64,000 nucleotides of DNA from Clostridia bacterium. Its GTDB lineage: Bacteria; Bacillota; Clostridia; Christensenellales; CAG-138. The notes under the pieces are model-generated. The model was not told where the DNA came from and did not search any database. It saw only the letters and a program-made list of their open reading frames with translations. Position numbers and translations under genes: made by a program. Shown piece by piece: positions 51,578-60,820 of the stretch; the first letter of the stretch is position 1, and every line of letters begins with the position of its first letter. The stretch covers positions 1-64,000 of the forward strand of contig JAFXSG010000021.1 in the NCBI GenBank assembly GCA_017525875.1, written 5' to 3'.

Positions 51578-53050
51578 ATGTTCAAAAAGTATCTGTCACT
51601 GTGCATCGCGGCGCTGCTCGTTTTCGCGCTCGCGCTGCCCGCGCTCGCTCTCGTCGACACGCAGCCGAAGTACGCCACGCCCGCCGGCTACAACGACCAC
51701 GACTACCAGAAGGTCGTCGCTTTCCTCGATACCGAAGTGACCAAAACGCTCGCCGGTCAGCCGCTTACCCACACCAACGGCTACTGGCTGTTTGACAGCT
51801 TTTACGATCCCGAAGATCCTTCCACGTGGGGTACTAACAAGTTCGCCTGGACCGAGGTAGACGGGGAATACCGGCTTTCGGCCATTACGTTTTTTGATAT
51901 CGGCTATTATGAAGAGGTGGGTGGCGTGCTTGACGTTTCCGGCTGCACTTCGCTTTTGCTCATCGGCTGCAGTGAAAACTACCTGACGGGTCTTAACGCC
52001 TCCGGCTGCACCGCGCTCGAATCCGTCCGGGCAGGCAGCAACAGGATTACCTGGGTCGATTTTTCCAACTGCCCCGCACTGACGGCGCTGAATGTATCCA
52101 ACAACGAGCTTACCTCGCTGGATCTTTCTAACTGCCCTTCCCTCGACACTCTTTACTGCGGCAACAATCAGATCACCGAGCTCGACGTATCCGGCTGCGA
52201 ATATCTGTGTTCCCTCGACTGCAGCTGCAATCAGCTGACCGAGCTTGACCTTTCCTCGAACGCGCAGCTTGCGTTCCTGTACTGCGGCGTCAACGATATT
52301 GAGGATCTTTATCCTCGGTTCAACCCCTGTCTTATAACGCTTTCCTGCAGCGGCAATCCCCGGCTTTCACAGCTCTACCTTTCCGCTAACACAGCGCTTG
52401 TCGAGCTTTCCTGCTCCAGCTGCGACATTCACGGACTCGATCTTTCCGGGCTTTCTGAGCTCGAACAGGTATTCTGCTCCGATAATCCGATCTCGTCCAT
52501 CAACCTTGACGGCTGTTCCTCGCTCTATCAGCTCTACGGAACGGATATCAGGCTGCATAGCCTCAACTTCTCCGACTGCCCCTATCTCGATATTCCGGAC
52601 GTCCATACCGAAGGCAAGGGCTGCTTGGGAATAGAGGCCGCACCGTTCTATGAATGCAAGGACCCGGACGGCGACGGTTGGTGGTATGATCTCTATGCCT
52701 ATCCCGATGAAGGCGAAACGTTCATCGGCTGGTACGGTTTGGACGGCGAGCTGCTATCCCGTGATGAACACTTCGGCGTTGAATTCTCCTGGGGCGAGGA
52801 ATGCCCGTGGGCCGCATATGAATCCTTTACCGCGCTCTTCACGGATGGCGGATACGTGCCCGGCGATATGGATTACAACGGCGAGGTCGACATTGCCGAC
52901 GCGCTCTACGTCCTGCGCGCCGCGATGGGCCTTCTCTCCGTGGATCCTCATCAGCTCCTCGCCTGCGATATCGACGGCGACGGCGAGCTCACCGTTGCCG
53001 ACGCGCTCCAGGTCATGCGCGCAGCCATGGGCCTCATCACCCTCGACTGA
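51578..53050 (+). CDS. Secreted leucine-rich-repeat protein with dockerin domain
   Basis: A 490-aa exported protein: signal peptide 1-25, an N-terminal segment, about ten LRRs of ~21 residues (about 115-345; pattern LxxLDLSNCPSLDTLYCGNN, rich in Cys and Ser), a Gly/Asp-rich stretch, and a type I dockerin (about 428-490) with two Ca-binding repeats (GDMDYNGEVDIADAL and CDIDGDGELTVADAL). Dockerins bind cohesins to place proteins on a scaffold; no cohesin gene is in the window. LRRs suggest binding to other proteins. Confidence 0.87.
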   Translation: MFKKYLSLCIAALLVFALALPALALVDTQPKYATPAGYNDHDYQKVVAFLDTEVTKTLAGQPLTHTNGYWLFDSFYDPEDPSTWGTNKFAWTEVDGEYRLSAITFFDIGYYEEVGGVLDVSGCTSLLLIGCSENYLTGLNASGCTALESVRAGSNRITWVDFSNCPALTALNVSNNELTSLDLSNCPSLDTLYCGNNQITELDVSGCEYLCSLDCSCNQLTELDLSSNAQLAFLYCGVNDIEDLYPRFNPCLITLSCSGNPRLSQLYLSANTALVELSCSSCDIHGLDLSGLSELEQVFCSDNPISSINLDGCSSLYQLYGTDIRLHSLNFSDCPYLDIPDVHTEGKGCLGIEAAPFYECKDPDGDGWWYDLYAYPDEGETFIGWYGLDGELLSRDEHFGVEFSWGEECPWAAYESFTALFTDGGYVPGDMDYNGEVDIADALYVLRAAMGLLSVDPHQLLACDIDGDGELTVADALQVMRAAMGLITLD

Positions 53051-53076
53051 TACGCGTTTTATCACCCCGATATCCC

Positions 53077-53106
53077 GCCTCCGGCTCCGCGCCGGGGGCT
53101 TTTTTC
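53077..53106 (+). terminator. Terminator of the LRR-dockerin gene
   Basis: GCCTCCGGC pairs with GCCGGGGGC (one G-U pair), then six T. Confidence 0.8.
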
Positions 53107-53221
53107 ATCCGTCCCCGAGGCGCCGCGCGTCTTTGCCGCCCGCCGGGCACGAAGCGCCGGAGCGGAGCGGGTATAAAAGGCGCGATTTTCGTTATATTCA
53201 AAGTATATTTTTGAATAACTG

Positions 53222-53250
53222 TTGACAATATTTCTCTGTGGATTTATGAT
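53222..53250 (+). promoter_or_regulatory. Promoter of gdhA
   Basis: TTGACA (53222-53227), 17 bp and TATGAT (53245-53250), about 99 bp before the start codon. Confidence 0.85.
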
Positions 53251-53348
53251 TAGCAGTAGGTGGGTGCTGCCGCACAAAGCGGCGTCTTCGCCGCCGAGCC
53301 GGTCAGTTCCCCGGCAGAAATACAAAAATCTTTTTGGAGGATTTTCAC

Positions 53349-54698
53349 ATGAACGCTTACATTGAAAGAGTCATCGAAAAGGTCAAAGCCCGCGACGCTC
53401 ACGAGCCCCTCTTCATCCAGACCGTTGAGGAAGTTCTTACTTCCCTCGCTCCCATGGTCGAAAAGCACCCCGAGTATGAGAAGATGAGCCTTCTCGAGCG
53501 CATGGTCGAGCCCGAGCGCGTCATCGAGTTCCGCGTACCCTGGGTGGACGATCAGGGCAACGTACAGGTAAACCGCGGTTTCCGCGTTCAGTTCAACAGC
53601 GCGATCGGCCCCTACAAGGGAGGCATCCGCTTCAATAAGAACGTAACTCTCGACACCATGAAGTTCCTCGGCTTCGAGCAGACCTTCAAGAACAGCCTCA
53701 CCTCCCTCCCCATGGGCGGCGGCAAGGGCGGTTCCGACTTCGATCCCACCGGCAAGTCCGAGGCTGAGATCATGCGTTTCTGCCAGAGCTTCATGACCGA
53801 GCTCCAGCGCCACATCGGTCCCAACGTCGACGTTCCCGCGGGCGACATGGGTGTCGGCGGCCGTGAGATCGGCTTCATGTTCGGCCAGTACAAGAGGATC
53901 CGCGACGCTTATGAGAACGGCGTTCTCACCGGCAAGGGCCTCAGCTTCGGCGGTTCTCTGATCCGTCCCGAAGCAACCGGTTTCGGTGCTGTTTACTATC
54001 TCTGCGAAGTCCTCAAGCATGAGAACGACACCATCGTCGGCAAGACCGTCGCCGTTTCCGGCTTCGGCAACGTCGCATGGGGCGTCACCAAGAAGGTCGC
54101 AGAGCTCGGCGGTAAGGTCGTCACCCTCTCCGGTCCCGACGGTTACATCTACGATCCCGATGGCATCACCACCGAGGAGAAGATCAACTACATGCTCGAG
54201 ATGAACGCATCCCGCCGCAACCGCGTCCAGGACTACTCCGACAAGTTCGGCGTAGAGTTCTTCCCCGGCGAGAAGCCCTTCGGCCGCAAGGTCGACATCG
54301 TCATGCCCTGCGCAATGCAGAATGACGTTCTTATGCCCTCCGCTGAGAAGATCGTTGCAAACGGCATCAAGTACTACATCGAAGTTGCGAACATGCCCAC
54401 CACCAACGATGCTCTCCAGTACATGATGGCACAGCCCAACATGATCGTTGCTCCCTCCAAGGCTGTCAACGCGGGCGGCGTTGCAGTTTCCGGTCTCGAG
54501 ATGAGCCAGAACTCCGAGCGCCTCGCATGGACCGCAGAGGAAGTCGACACCAAGCTCCACAACATCATGATCAACATCCACAAGGCTTCCATGGAAGCTG
54601 CTGAGGAAGCAGGCCTTGGCTACAACCTCGTTGCCGGCGCAAACCTCGCAGGCTTCAAGAAGGTTGCGGACGCCATGATGGCTCAGGGCATTGTCTGA
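53349..54698 (+). CDS. gdhA: Glutamate dehydrogenase (NADP-type)
   Basis: A 449-aa hexameric enzyme that interconverts glutamate with 2-oxoglutarate and ammonia. The catalytic segment LPMGGGKGGSDFDP holds the active-site Lys; PAGDMGVGGREIGFM and the Rossmann loop VSGFGNVAWG are also seen. Length and sequence fit the bacterial 450-aa class, usually NADP-linked. Codon use is strongly biased, as in the BMP lipoprotein gene, so it is probably abundant. Start at ATG 53349 with TTGGAGGA; a TTG 15 bp upstream lies in the ribosome site. Confidence 0.96.
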   Translation: MNAYIERVIEKVKARDAHEPLFIQTVEEVLTSLAPMVEKHPEYEKMSLLERMVEPERVIEFRVPWVDDQGNVQVNRGFRVQFNSAIGPYKGGIRFNKNVTLDTMKFLGFEQTFKNSLTSLPMGGGKGGSDFDPTGKSEAEIMRFCQSFMTELQRHIGPNVDVPAGDMGVGGREIGFMFGQYKRIRDAYENGVLTGKGLSFGGSLIRPEATGFGAVYYLCEVLKHENDTIVGKTVAVSGFGNVAWGVTKKVAELGGKVVTLSGPDGYIYDPDGITTEEKINYMLEMNASRRNRVQDYSDKFGVEFFPGEKPFGRKVDIVMPCAMQNDVLMPSAEKIVANGIKYYIEVANMPTTNDALQYMMAQPNMIVAPSKAVNAGGVAVSGLEMSQNSERLAWTAEEVDTKLHNIMINIHKASMEAAEEAGLGYNLVAGANLAGFKKVADAMMAQGIV

Positions 54699-54720
54699 TT
54701 AACAATCTCGCATCCGAAAG

Positions 54721-54749
54721 AACGGCAGAGCTTCGGCTCTGCCGTTTTT
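54721..54749 (+). terminator. Terminator of gdhA
   Basis: AACGGCAGAGC, loop TTCG, GCTCTGCCGTT, then T-rich tail. Confidence 0.9.
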
Positions 54750-54807
54750 GTTTGGTCGTTCGGGCGTATGGTTTACGCCTTGCTGCTCCCGCTGTTTTTT
54801 TGGTTTA

Positions 54808-54835
54808 TTGACTTATCGCGCCGGTATGTTAAAAT
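54808..54835 (+). promoter_or_regulatory. Promoter of the GLUG-dockerin gene
   Basis: TTGACT (54808-54813), 16 bp and TAAAAT (54830-54835). Confidence 0.65.
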
Positions 54836-54867
54836 AAAAACAAACCCCGCTCAAAGGAGATCTGCCC

Positions 54868-56625
54868 ATGAAAAAGTTCCTTCGCTTCCTCGCCGCCTCG
54901 CTCGCGGTGATATTGCTCTTTTCCCTGCTGCCGCACGGTGTGCCCGTTTCAGCCCGCACCACAGGCCCGTTTTCCGGCTCGGGCACGGCGGACGACCCGT
55001 TCCTCATTTCAACGGCTGAGGAGCTTTACGCCCTTGCGGCCCTCGTGAACGCGGGGCACGACTGCGAAGGCGAATCCTTCCTGCTGACCGCCGATATCAC
55101 GCTTAACGATACCTCGGACTTTGCGGATTGGAGCGAGACGAGCGCTCCCGCGAACGTCTGGCAGCCCATCGGAAACGGCTATACGCTTGAAAGCGGCGAA
55201 ACGGCCCTGTTCCGCGGCAGTTTTTCCGGCGGCGGACATGAGATCGGGGGGATGTACGTCTTCGCCTCCGCGGGCATCACCGGCGCCGGGCTCTTCGGCA
55301 ATACCGAGGGCGGCGCGATAAGCGGGCTTGAGCTTGTAAACTCCCTCGTCTGCGGCGAAGCGGATCACGTCGGCGGCATCGTAGGCAAGGCAGCGGGGAC
55401 CGCGCTTTCGGAGCTTTCATTCTCCGGCAGGGTGCACGGCAGGAACGCCGTCGGCGGCGTCGCCGGCGAAGTGTCGGACGCCGCCTGCACGGACTGTTCC
55501 GCCGAGGCTGCGGTCACGGGCGTACGCAGCACGGGCGGTGTGGCCGGAGGCTGCGCCCGCATGCGCTTTGAAAGCTGCGTATCGTCCGGCAGCGCTGTCG
55601 GCGAAAACTACGTCGGCGGCATCGTCGGCATCGCTGAGGAAACGGAGCTCGTCTCCTGTGAAAATGCCGCTTCCGTCTCATCGCCGGAGCGCGTCGGCGG
55701 CGTGGTCGGCTTCTGCTACGACTGCACGCTCTCGGGCTGTGTGAACCGCGGCGCGATATCGGGCGGGGAACATCTCGGCGGCGTGGCCGGGCTTGCGCTC
55801 ACGAGCGAGCTCACCGGCGTTGAGAACCTCGGCCGGGTCTCGGGCAGCCGCTTCGTCGGCGGCACAGTCGGTATGATCTCTGGCTGCACGCTGACGGAAA
55901 GCGCGAACCGCGGACCGGTCGGCGGTGAGGACTATATCGGCGGGCTCATCGGCTGGAGCGACGACGGCGCCGATTTCGGTCAGAACGGGCTTATCAACGG
56001 GATCTCCCGCTGCATGAACACCGGCGCCGTACTCGGCGAGTGGGGCGTCGGCGGGCTTATCGGCGACGCGCACAACGCGGATATCGCGGACTGCTTCAAT
56101 ATCGGCGCGGTGGATTCCTCCGAATACGCCGGCGGGCTCATCGGCTACACGGCAGACTGCACGGTGAGCCGCTGCTACAATACCGGCACGGTCTCGGCGG
56201 AGACCGCTGCGGGCGGGATCGTCGGGCGGAACTCCATGGACCGCACTACTTTTGAAAGCTGCTTCTATCTCGTCTCCTGCTGCGCTTCAGGCGATGAATA
56301 CGGCACGGCACGGGACGGGTACGAGCTGATTGACGAAGCGAGCTATGCTTCCTTCGATTTTGAAACGGTCTGGGAGATCGCGGAAGGCGGTTATCCGTAT
56401 GCACGGCTCCGCTCGGACAGGCTCACGCCTCCCTCGCGTCTTTGGGGCGACCTCGACGGCAGCGGCGAAACGACCGTCGTTGACGCCGTGCTTGCGCTGC
56501 GCATCTCGATGGGCATCCTCGAAACGACGCCGCTCGCGCTTTTCGGCGGCGACGCGGACGAAAGCGGCACGCTCGACGTCGCAGACGCGCTCACGATACT
56601 GCGCATAGCTATGGGAATACTGTAA
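54868..56625 (+). CDS. Secreted GLUG-repeat protein with dockerin domain
   Basis: A 585-aa exported protein. A signal peptide (about 1-30) is followed by the GSGTADDPFLISTAEELYAL segment common in GLUG proteins, and then about eleven GLUG-type units with the core (V/A)GG(I/V/L)(V/A/I)G between residues 165 and 455. A type I dockerin ends the protein (about 527-585: GDLDGSGETTVVDAV and GDADESGTLDVADAL). GLUG repeats probably form a beta-helix for adhesion. A cohesin partner must lie elsewhere. Ribosome site AAAGGAGA. Confidence 0.87.
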   Translation: MKKFLRFLAASLAVILLFSLLPHGVPVSARTTGPFSGSGTADDPFLISTAEELYALAALVNAGHDCEGESFLLTADITLNDTSDFADWSETSAPANVWQPIGNGYTLESGETALFRGSFSGGGHEIGGMYVFASAGITGAGLFGNTEGGAISGLELVNSLVCGEADHVGGIVGKAAGTALSELSFSGRVHGRNAVGGVAGEVSDAACTDCSAEAAVTGVRSTGGVAGGCARMRFESCVSSGSAVGENYVGGIVGIAEETELVSCENAASVSSPERVGGVVGFCYDCTLSGCVNRGAISGGEHLGGVAGLALTSELTGVENLGRVSGSRFVGGTVGMISGCTLTESANRGPVGGEDYIGGLIGWSDDGADFGQNGLINGISRCMNTGAVLGEWGVGGLIGDAHNADIADCFNIGAVDSSEYAGGLIGYTADCTVSRCYNTGTVSAETAAGGIVGRNSMDRTTFESCFYLVSCCASGDEYGTARDGYELIDEASYASFDFETVWEIAEGGYPYARLRSDRLTPPSRLWGDLDGSGETTVVDAVLALRISMGILETTPLALFGGDADESGTLDVADALTILRIAMGIL

Positions 56626-56663
56626 ACTTATAAAACAACATTTTTCTCCGTTTTTTTGCGCCT

Positions 56664-56692
56664 GTGTTACCCCGCGGGCGCAAAAACCGATT
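56664..56692 (+). promoter_or_regulatory. Candidate ECF-type promoter of the third sigma gene
   Basis: TGTTAC (56664-56669) and CCGATT (from 56687) are 17 bp apart. The TGNNAC box is shared with 13547 and 21381. Confidence 0.4.
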
Positions 56693-56732
56693 TAGAGGGT
56701 GAAGGCCCGATCAGGAAAGGGGGTTTGCGTTC

Positions 56733-57335
56733 GTGGATGACCGAAGGATCATAGAGCTTTTTCTCAGGCGGGACGAAAGCGCGCTCGGGCTCGCCCAAAG
56801 CGAATACGGCGCAAGCCTCAAGAGGATCGCTCTCAGCGTCACCGGCGATGAAGGCGTCGCCGAGGAATGCCTGAACGACGCCTGGCTCGAGGCCTGGAAC
56901 CGCATCCCCCCGAACGAGCCCTACGGCTATCTTTACGCTTTTCTCGCGCGGATCGTGCGCTGCCGCTCGATCGACCGCATGGACAGGGAAAACGCGAAGA
57001 AGCGCAGCGCGGTCACGACCGAGCTGACGCAGGAGCTCGAGGACTGCCTGCCCTCCGCCGTCGACGTGCACGACGAGGCGGAAGCAAGGCGGCTCATGCG
57101 CTCCGTCAACGCGTTCCTTGGCGGGCTCTCGCAGAAGAAGCGCAGCGTCTTCCTCCGCAGGTACTGGTTTTTCGACCCGATCGAAAGCATTGCGGAGCGC
57201 TGCGGGATGAGCGCCGGCGCGGTCAAGATGACGCTGATGCGCACCCGCAGAAAGCTTTGGGAGCACCTTCAAAAAGAGGGGTTCGCGGTTTGTCCCGATC
57301 AAGGACCGAAAGGAGAAAACGATGAACAGCAATGA
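56733..57335 (+). CDS. ECF sigma-70 family RNA polymerase sigma factor
   Basis: A 200-aa sigma factor starting with GTG (AAAGGGGG upstream). Region 2 spans about residues 15-85 (VAEECLNDAWLEAWNRIPP is the core promoter-melting stretch), and region 4 about 125-180 (KRSVFLRRYWFFDPIESIAERCGMS, then AVKMTLMRTRRKL). It overlaps the next gene by 14 bp, so the membrane protein after it is probably its control partner. Distinct in sequence from the other two sigma factors. Confidence 0.88.
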   Translation: MDDRRIIELFLRRDESALGLAQSEYGASLKRIALSVTGDEGVAEECLNDAWLEAWNRIPPNEPYGYLYAFLARIVRCRSIDRMDRENAKKRSAVTTELTQELEDCLPSAVDVHDEAEARRLMRSVNAFLGGLSQKKRSVFLRRYWFFDPIESIAERCGMSAGAVKMTLMRTRRKLWEHLQKEGFAVCPDQGPKGENDEQQ

Positions 57336-58893
57336 ATTCTTAGCTTCGCTCGGCGAAGTCGATAACGAATACGTACAGGAAGCGGCGGCGGTGAGAAAGG
57401 CTTCCCCGCGCAGGCTCGTCGGGTGGCTCGCGGCTGCGGCGGCGGCGCTCGCTGTGATCGCGGGCACGGCGGTGCTCCTCGGCGGGCTCAGGCCCAAAGC
57501 GGACGACGGTGTAAAGACGGCGCATACGGGCGAAACGGCGCATCCCGGCCAAACGGCCGAAGCCTCCGCGACCGGCGTCCCCTTTGAGACGGCGGCGCCG
57601 ACCGCCCATCTGCCCGGCGGGGACGACATCGAGAACGAGGACACAAGCAATCCGAGTGAAAACTACCTGATCTTCAACGGGAATTACTACCATTTCATGA
57701 TGGATGCGGAGCAGCCGTCGCTTTTCGGCGAGCCGATCGGCGAGGTCACGAAGCTTGTGAACAGCCATGCCTATTGGGGGAACGTCGGAGAAATTATCGA
57801 CGAGAGCCTGGATGGCGGCAGAACGCAGCTCATGCCCTTCGAGGAGCATACGGGCAATTTGCGCGGGACGATCTATGCCGTGCAGGACTATCCGGCCGAA
57901 TACGTAGTCTGCCAGAAGCTCGCGAGCGGCGCGGCGCGCGTGTATTTCAACGTTTACGGCCGCGAGCTGCGCTTCGGGCGCGATATCCTCGAGGACTGCT
58001 TCTCCGTAAGCTCCCGGTTCGAGTCGCTCTCGTATCGGAGCGAGCATCACCTCGACAGGCCGTCCGGGCAGTACACGCTTTACTATACGCAGCTCGACCC
58101 CGAGCTTTACGGCGAGCGGATCGCCGCCTTTATGGAAGCGCTGTGCGATGCCGAATACAGGCTTGAGGAGTTCCCGAACGGTCTCTCCACGGCGGATAGG
58201 GTGGCCTATCTTCGGATCGCGCTTTCGGGCGGGATGTACGTGAACGTCGTGCTGTATGAGGACGGGCACGCGTGGATCTACGAAATCGACAGGAGCATCC
58301 CCTGCGGCGTACTCTGCCTCGACAAGGCCGCGGCGGAGGGGATCGCGGAGCTCGTGCGCGGCAAGCTGATCTTCACCGAATACCCCGAGCCGAGCGTGTT
58401 CACCTTTGAACAGGCAGCGGGCGATCCGTGGCTCGGCAAGGCCGTGCCGAAGCGCATCCCGGACGGGATGGAGGCTTTCGGCGTGCTGATCTCCTCGAGC
58501 GGCTATACGGAGCTTTTCGGCAAGGACGGCCCTGGCGGGCAGCCCGGTGACGGCGGGCCCACGAGGTATATCTCGCTGCAGCTCGGGCCCGACAGCAGCG
58601 CGTACCGGCCGGAGACGGGCGGCGGGCTGATGCAGGTTTATATGGAGATCGTTCCCGGTGAGGACGCGCCGTATTTGAGCGAATATGCCTTCGGGTACTA
58701 CGAATTCGTCCCGCTCGAAGCGTTCGGATCTTCGGATATCGAGCTTGTCAAAGACGAGGGCGACCTAATGGTGTACGGCGCGTTCATCCGCGTGGACGAC
58801 GCCGCGATCAGGATCGCCGTGACCTGCGAAACGAAGGACGCCGCCGAAGCGCAGGCGCTGATCGCGCAGCTCGCCGGCTCGATCAACGGCTGA
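57322..58893 (+). CDS. Membrane protein, sigma-linked sensor (putative anti-sigma)
   Basis: A 523-aa bitopic protein: a 33-residue cytoplasmic head, a TM helix (about 34-55), a Thr/Ala/Pro linker (about 65-110) and a ~400-residue outer domain that I do not recognise. The head (NSNEFLASLGEVDNEYVQEAA) resembles the short N-termini of Clostridial proteins that follow ECF sigma genes; it lacks a zinc motif. The 14-bp overlap with the sigma gene supports a paired role. A strong terminator follows. Confidence 0.75.
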   Translation: MNSNEFLASLGEVDNEYVQEAAAVRKASPRRLVGWLAAAAAALAVIAGTAVLLGGLRPKADDGVKTAHTGETAHPGQTAEASATGVPFETAAPTAHLPGGDDIENEDTSNPSENYLIFNGNYYHFMMDAEQPSLFGEPIGEVTKLVNSHAYWGNVGEIIDESLDGGRTQLMPFEEHTGNLRGTIYAVQDYPAEYVVCQKLASGAARVYFNVYGRELRFGRDILEDCFSVSSRFESLSYRSEHHLDRPSGQYTLYYTQLDPELYGERIAAFMEALCDAEYRLEEFPNGLSTADRVAYLRIALSGGMYVNVVLYEDGHAWIYEIDRSIPCGVLCLDKAAAEGIAELVRGKLIFTEYPEPSVFTFEQAAGDPWLGKAVPKRIPDGMEAFGVLISSSGYTELFGKDGPGGQPGDGGPTRYISLQLGPDSSAYRPETGGGLMQVYMEIVPGEDAPYLSEYAFGYYEFVPLEAFGSSDIELVKDEGDLMVYGAFIRVDDAAIRIAVTCETKDAAEAQALIAQLAGSING

Positions 58894-58905
58894 CGGAGAC
58901 AAACG

Positions 58906-58939
58906 AAAAGACCGGAAGGATAGTTCCTTCCGGTCTTTT
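58906..58939. terminator. Bidirectional terminator between convergent genes
   Basis: AAAAGACCGGAAGGA and its exact complement form a 15-bp stem with loop TAGT, with T-runs on both strands. Confidence 0.9.
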
Positions 58940-58948
58940 GTTATGCTG

Positions 58949-59509
58949 TTATTCCGAAAGCGGCTTGCCGAGGATCTCGGACCAGATCACGCCCTGTACG
59001 AACGCAGGCTGCGCCGAGATTGCTTTCACGAGCTTCTCCGCGCCGCTCTCGGTGTTCACGGCCGCCTTTGCCGCAAGCTCCGAGGCGGTCAGCGCGGAAT
59101 GGTTCTCCGACGCTTCGCCCTCTTTGAAGGTCATGCCCTGCCCGGTCCTGCCGGGGGCGTAGCTCGCGCGGCGCGCGCCCTGAGCGCCCTGTATACCTTC
59201 CGGCCCGGAAGCGGGCGCCGGGCGGCGGATCGTGCCCTCATGGTACCCGTCGTGGATGCTGCCGCCGGTGCAGTCGTCCGTGGAGTGGGCGACGATCGGC
59301 TTATCCGGCACGGTCTCGGCGGCGCGGAGCCGCTCCTCGATTTGCTGAAGCTGCCTCTGACGGTACTGCAGCTGCTGCCTCGCGAGCTCTATCTTCTGCT
59401 GCCGCTCGGCGTTGTTCTGGCCTGCATTTCGCTTCTTCGCCGACTTGATCACGCTTGAAATGATCGACATGATCACGAAGAAGATTATTATCGGTGCAAA
59501 TCTTTCCAC
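58949..59509 (-). CDS. Membrane-anchored protein downstream of floA
   Basis: A 186-aa protein with an N-terminal TM helix (about 4-22), a Gln/Arg-rich coiled coil (about 35-70, QQLQYRQRQLQQIEERLRAAE) and a low-complexity Gly/Ala tail; the last ~35 residues (AKAAVNTESGAEKLVKAIS...WSEILGKPLS) seem folded. Function unknown, but its place behind floA suggests a role in the same membrane microdomains. GTG 59509 has GAAAGGAG nine bases upstream; a TTG at 59518 is too close. Confidence 0.7.
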   Translation of the reverse strand: MERFAPIIIFFVIMSIISSVIKSAKKRNAGQNNAERQQKIELARQQLQYRQRQLQQIEERLRAAETVPDKPIVAHSTDDCTGGSIHDGYHEGTIRRPAPASGPEGIQGAQGARRASYAPGRTGQGMTFKEGEASENHSALTASELAAKAAVNTESGAEKLVKAISAQPAFVQGVIWSEILGKPLSE

Positions 59510-59549
59510 CGGGATCAACTCCTTTCGTTAAGGATCGGAGCGGTCTCCG

Positions 59550-60530
59550 TTACTTGTTGTCGGGATTGGGGTTGGTGGTCTTGCCGATGGATTCGCGCAT
59601 CTCGGTGTCCGCCATCATGTTCTTCATGCGATAGTAATCCATGACGCCCAGATTGCCGTTTCTGAAGGCCTCCGCCATTGCGAGCGGGACCTGGGCTTCC
59701 GCCTCGATAACGCGGGCGCGCATGCCCTGGACCTCCGCCTTGTTCTCCTGCTCCTGAGCGACTGCCATTGCGCGGCGCTCCTCGGCCTTCGCCTGAGCGA
59801 TGCGCTTGTCGGCCTCGGCCTGGTCGATCTGCAGCTTTGCGCCGACGTTCACGCCGACGTCAACGTCCGCAATGTCGATGGAGAGGATCTCGTACGCGGT
59901 GCCGCTGTCGAGGCCCTTGCCGAGAACGGTCTGGGAGATGGAGTCGGGGTTCTCAAGCACGTCCTTGTGGCTGAGGGAGGAACCGATCGTGGTGACGATG
60001 CCCTCGCCGACCCTGGCGATGATGGTCTCCTCGCCGGCGCCGCCGACGAGCCTGTCGATATTGACGCGGACGGTGACCTTCGCTTTGGCGCGGAGCTCGA
60101 TGCCGTCCTTTGCGATAGCGGCGATGACCGGGGTCTCGATGACCTTCGGGCTGACGCTCATCTGGACTGCGGAGAGAACGTCACGGCCGGCCAGGTCGAT
60201 CGCGCAGCTCTTTTCAAAGTCGAGCGGGATGCCTGCACGCTGTGCGGCGATCAGGGCGTTGACAACGCGGTCCACGTTGCCGCCCGCCATGTAGTGCGCT
60301 TCCATCTTGTTGATGTTCAGGTTGAGGCCCGCCTTCGTTGCCTTGATGAGGGGCTCGACGATCTTATGCGGGTTGACCTTACGGATGCGCATACCGATCA
60401 GCTGGAACAGGCCGACGTGTACGCCCGACGCGCCTGCGGAGATCGCAAGGCCGATCGGGACGAAGGTGAAGAAGAAGATGAGCAGGATGATGGCTGCTAC
60501 TACGATACCGAAGATTACGATGGGGGGCAT
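59550..60530 (-). CDS. floA: Flotillin-like protein FloA
   Basis: A 326-aa bacterial flotillin (UPF0365/YqfA). A hydrophobic hairpin at about 3-30 inserts into the membrane; the SPFH-like domain follows ([37 protein letters not shown]), then the Ala/Glu-rich helix ([19 protein letters not shown]) used for oligomerisation. It organises ordered membrane domains with NfeD. Encoded in the same minus-strand unit as nfeD and two small membrane proteins. Confidence 0.95.
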   Translation of the reverse strand: MPPIVIFGIVVAAIILLIFFFTFVPIGLAISAGASGVHVGLFQLIGMRIRKVNPHKIVEPLIKATKAGLNLNINKMEAHYMAGGNVDRVVNALIAAQRAGIPLDFEKSCAIDLAGRDVLSAVQMSVSPKVIETPVIAAIAKDGIELRAKAKVTVRVNIDRLVGGAGEETIIARVGEGIVTTIGSSLSHKDVLENPDSISQTVLGKGLDSGTAYEILSIDIADVDVGVNVGAKLQIDQAEADKRIAQAKAEERRAMAVAQEQENKAEVQGMRARVIEAEAQVPLAMAEAFRNGNLGVMDYYRMKNMMADTEMRESIGKTTNPNPDNK

Positions 60531-60586
60531 GATTGTTTACCTCACTTTTATAAATTTTGATTTTTCTTATGACGCCCGGACCGGCC

Positions 60587-60820
60587 CTACAGCCTGCCCG
60601 AGATCAATACTATAAGATACATGAGCCCGATGAGCGCCGGCACGCCGATCAGAAGGAAGATCCAGTCCTTTTTGCGCTGCTTTCTGAGCTCGTCCGGATC
60701 CATCTGCTCGTCGTAGGCGGTCTTTTCCGCCTCGCGCACGTCGGAGACGTCATAGATGCGGCTTGAAAGGAACGGCTTTTTCGCCTTCTTTTCCGCGCCG
60801 TTTCCGTTCCGCTCCGTCAT
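60587..60820 (-). CDS. Small membrane protein between nfeD and floA
   Basis: A 77-aa protein: a charged, Lys-rich cytoplasmic head and one TM helix at about 53-73 (IFLLIGVPALIGLMYLIVLI). Not recognised. It overlaps the nfeD stop by 4 bp and is 56 bp ahead of floA, so it should be co-translated with NfeD. Confidence 0.7.
   Translation of the reverse strand: MTERNGNGAEKKAKKPFLSSRIYDVSDVREAEKTAYDEQMDPDELRKQRKKDWIFLLIGVPALIGLMYLIVLISGRL

Noticed and set aside
53250..54581. A 443-codon minus-strand frame opposite gdhA
   Set aside because: Antisense shadow of a highly biased gene; repeated Asp/Glu/Val-rich composition and no family match.
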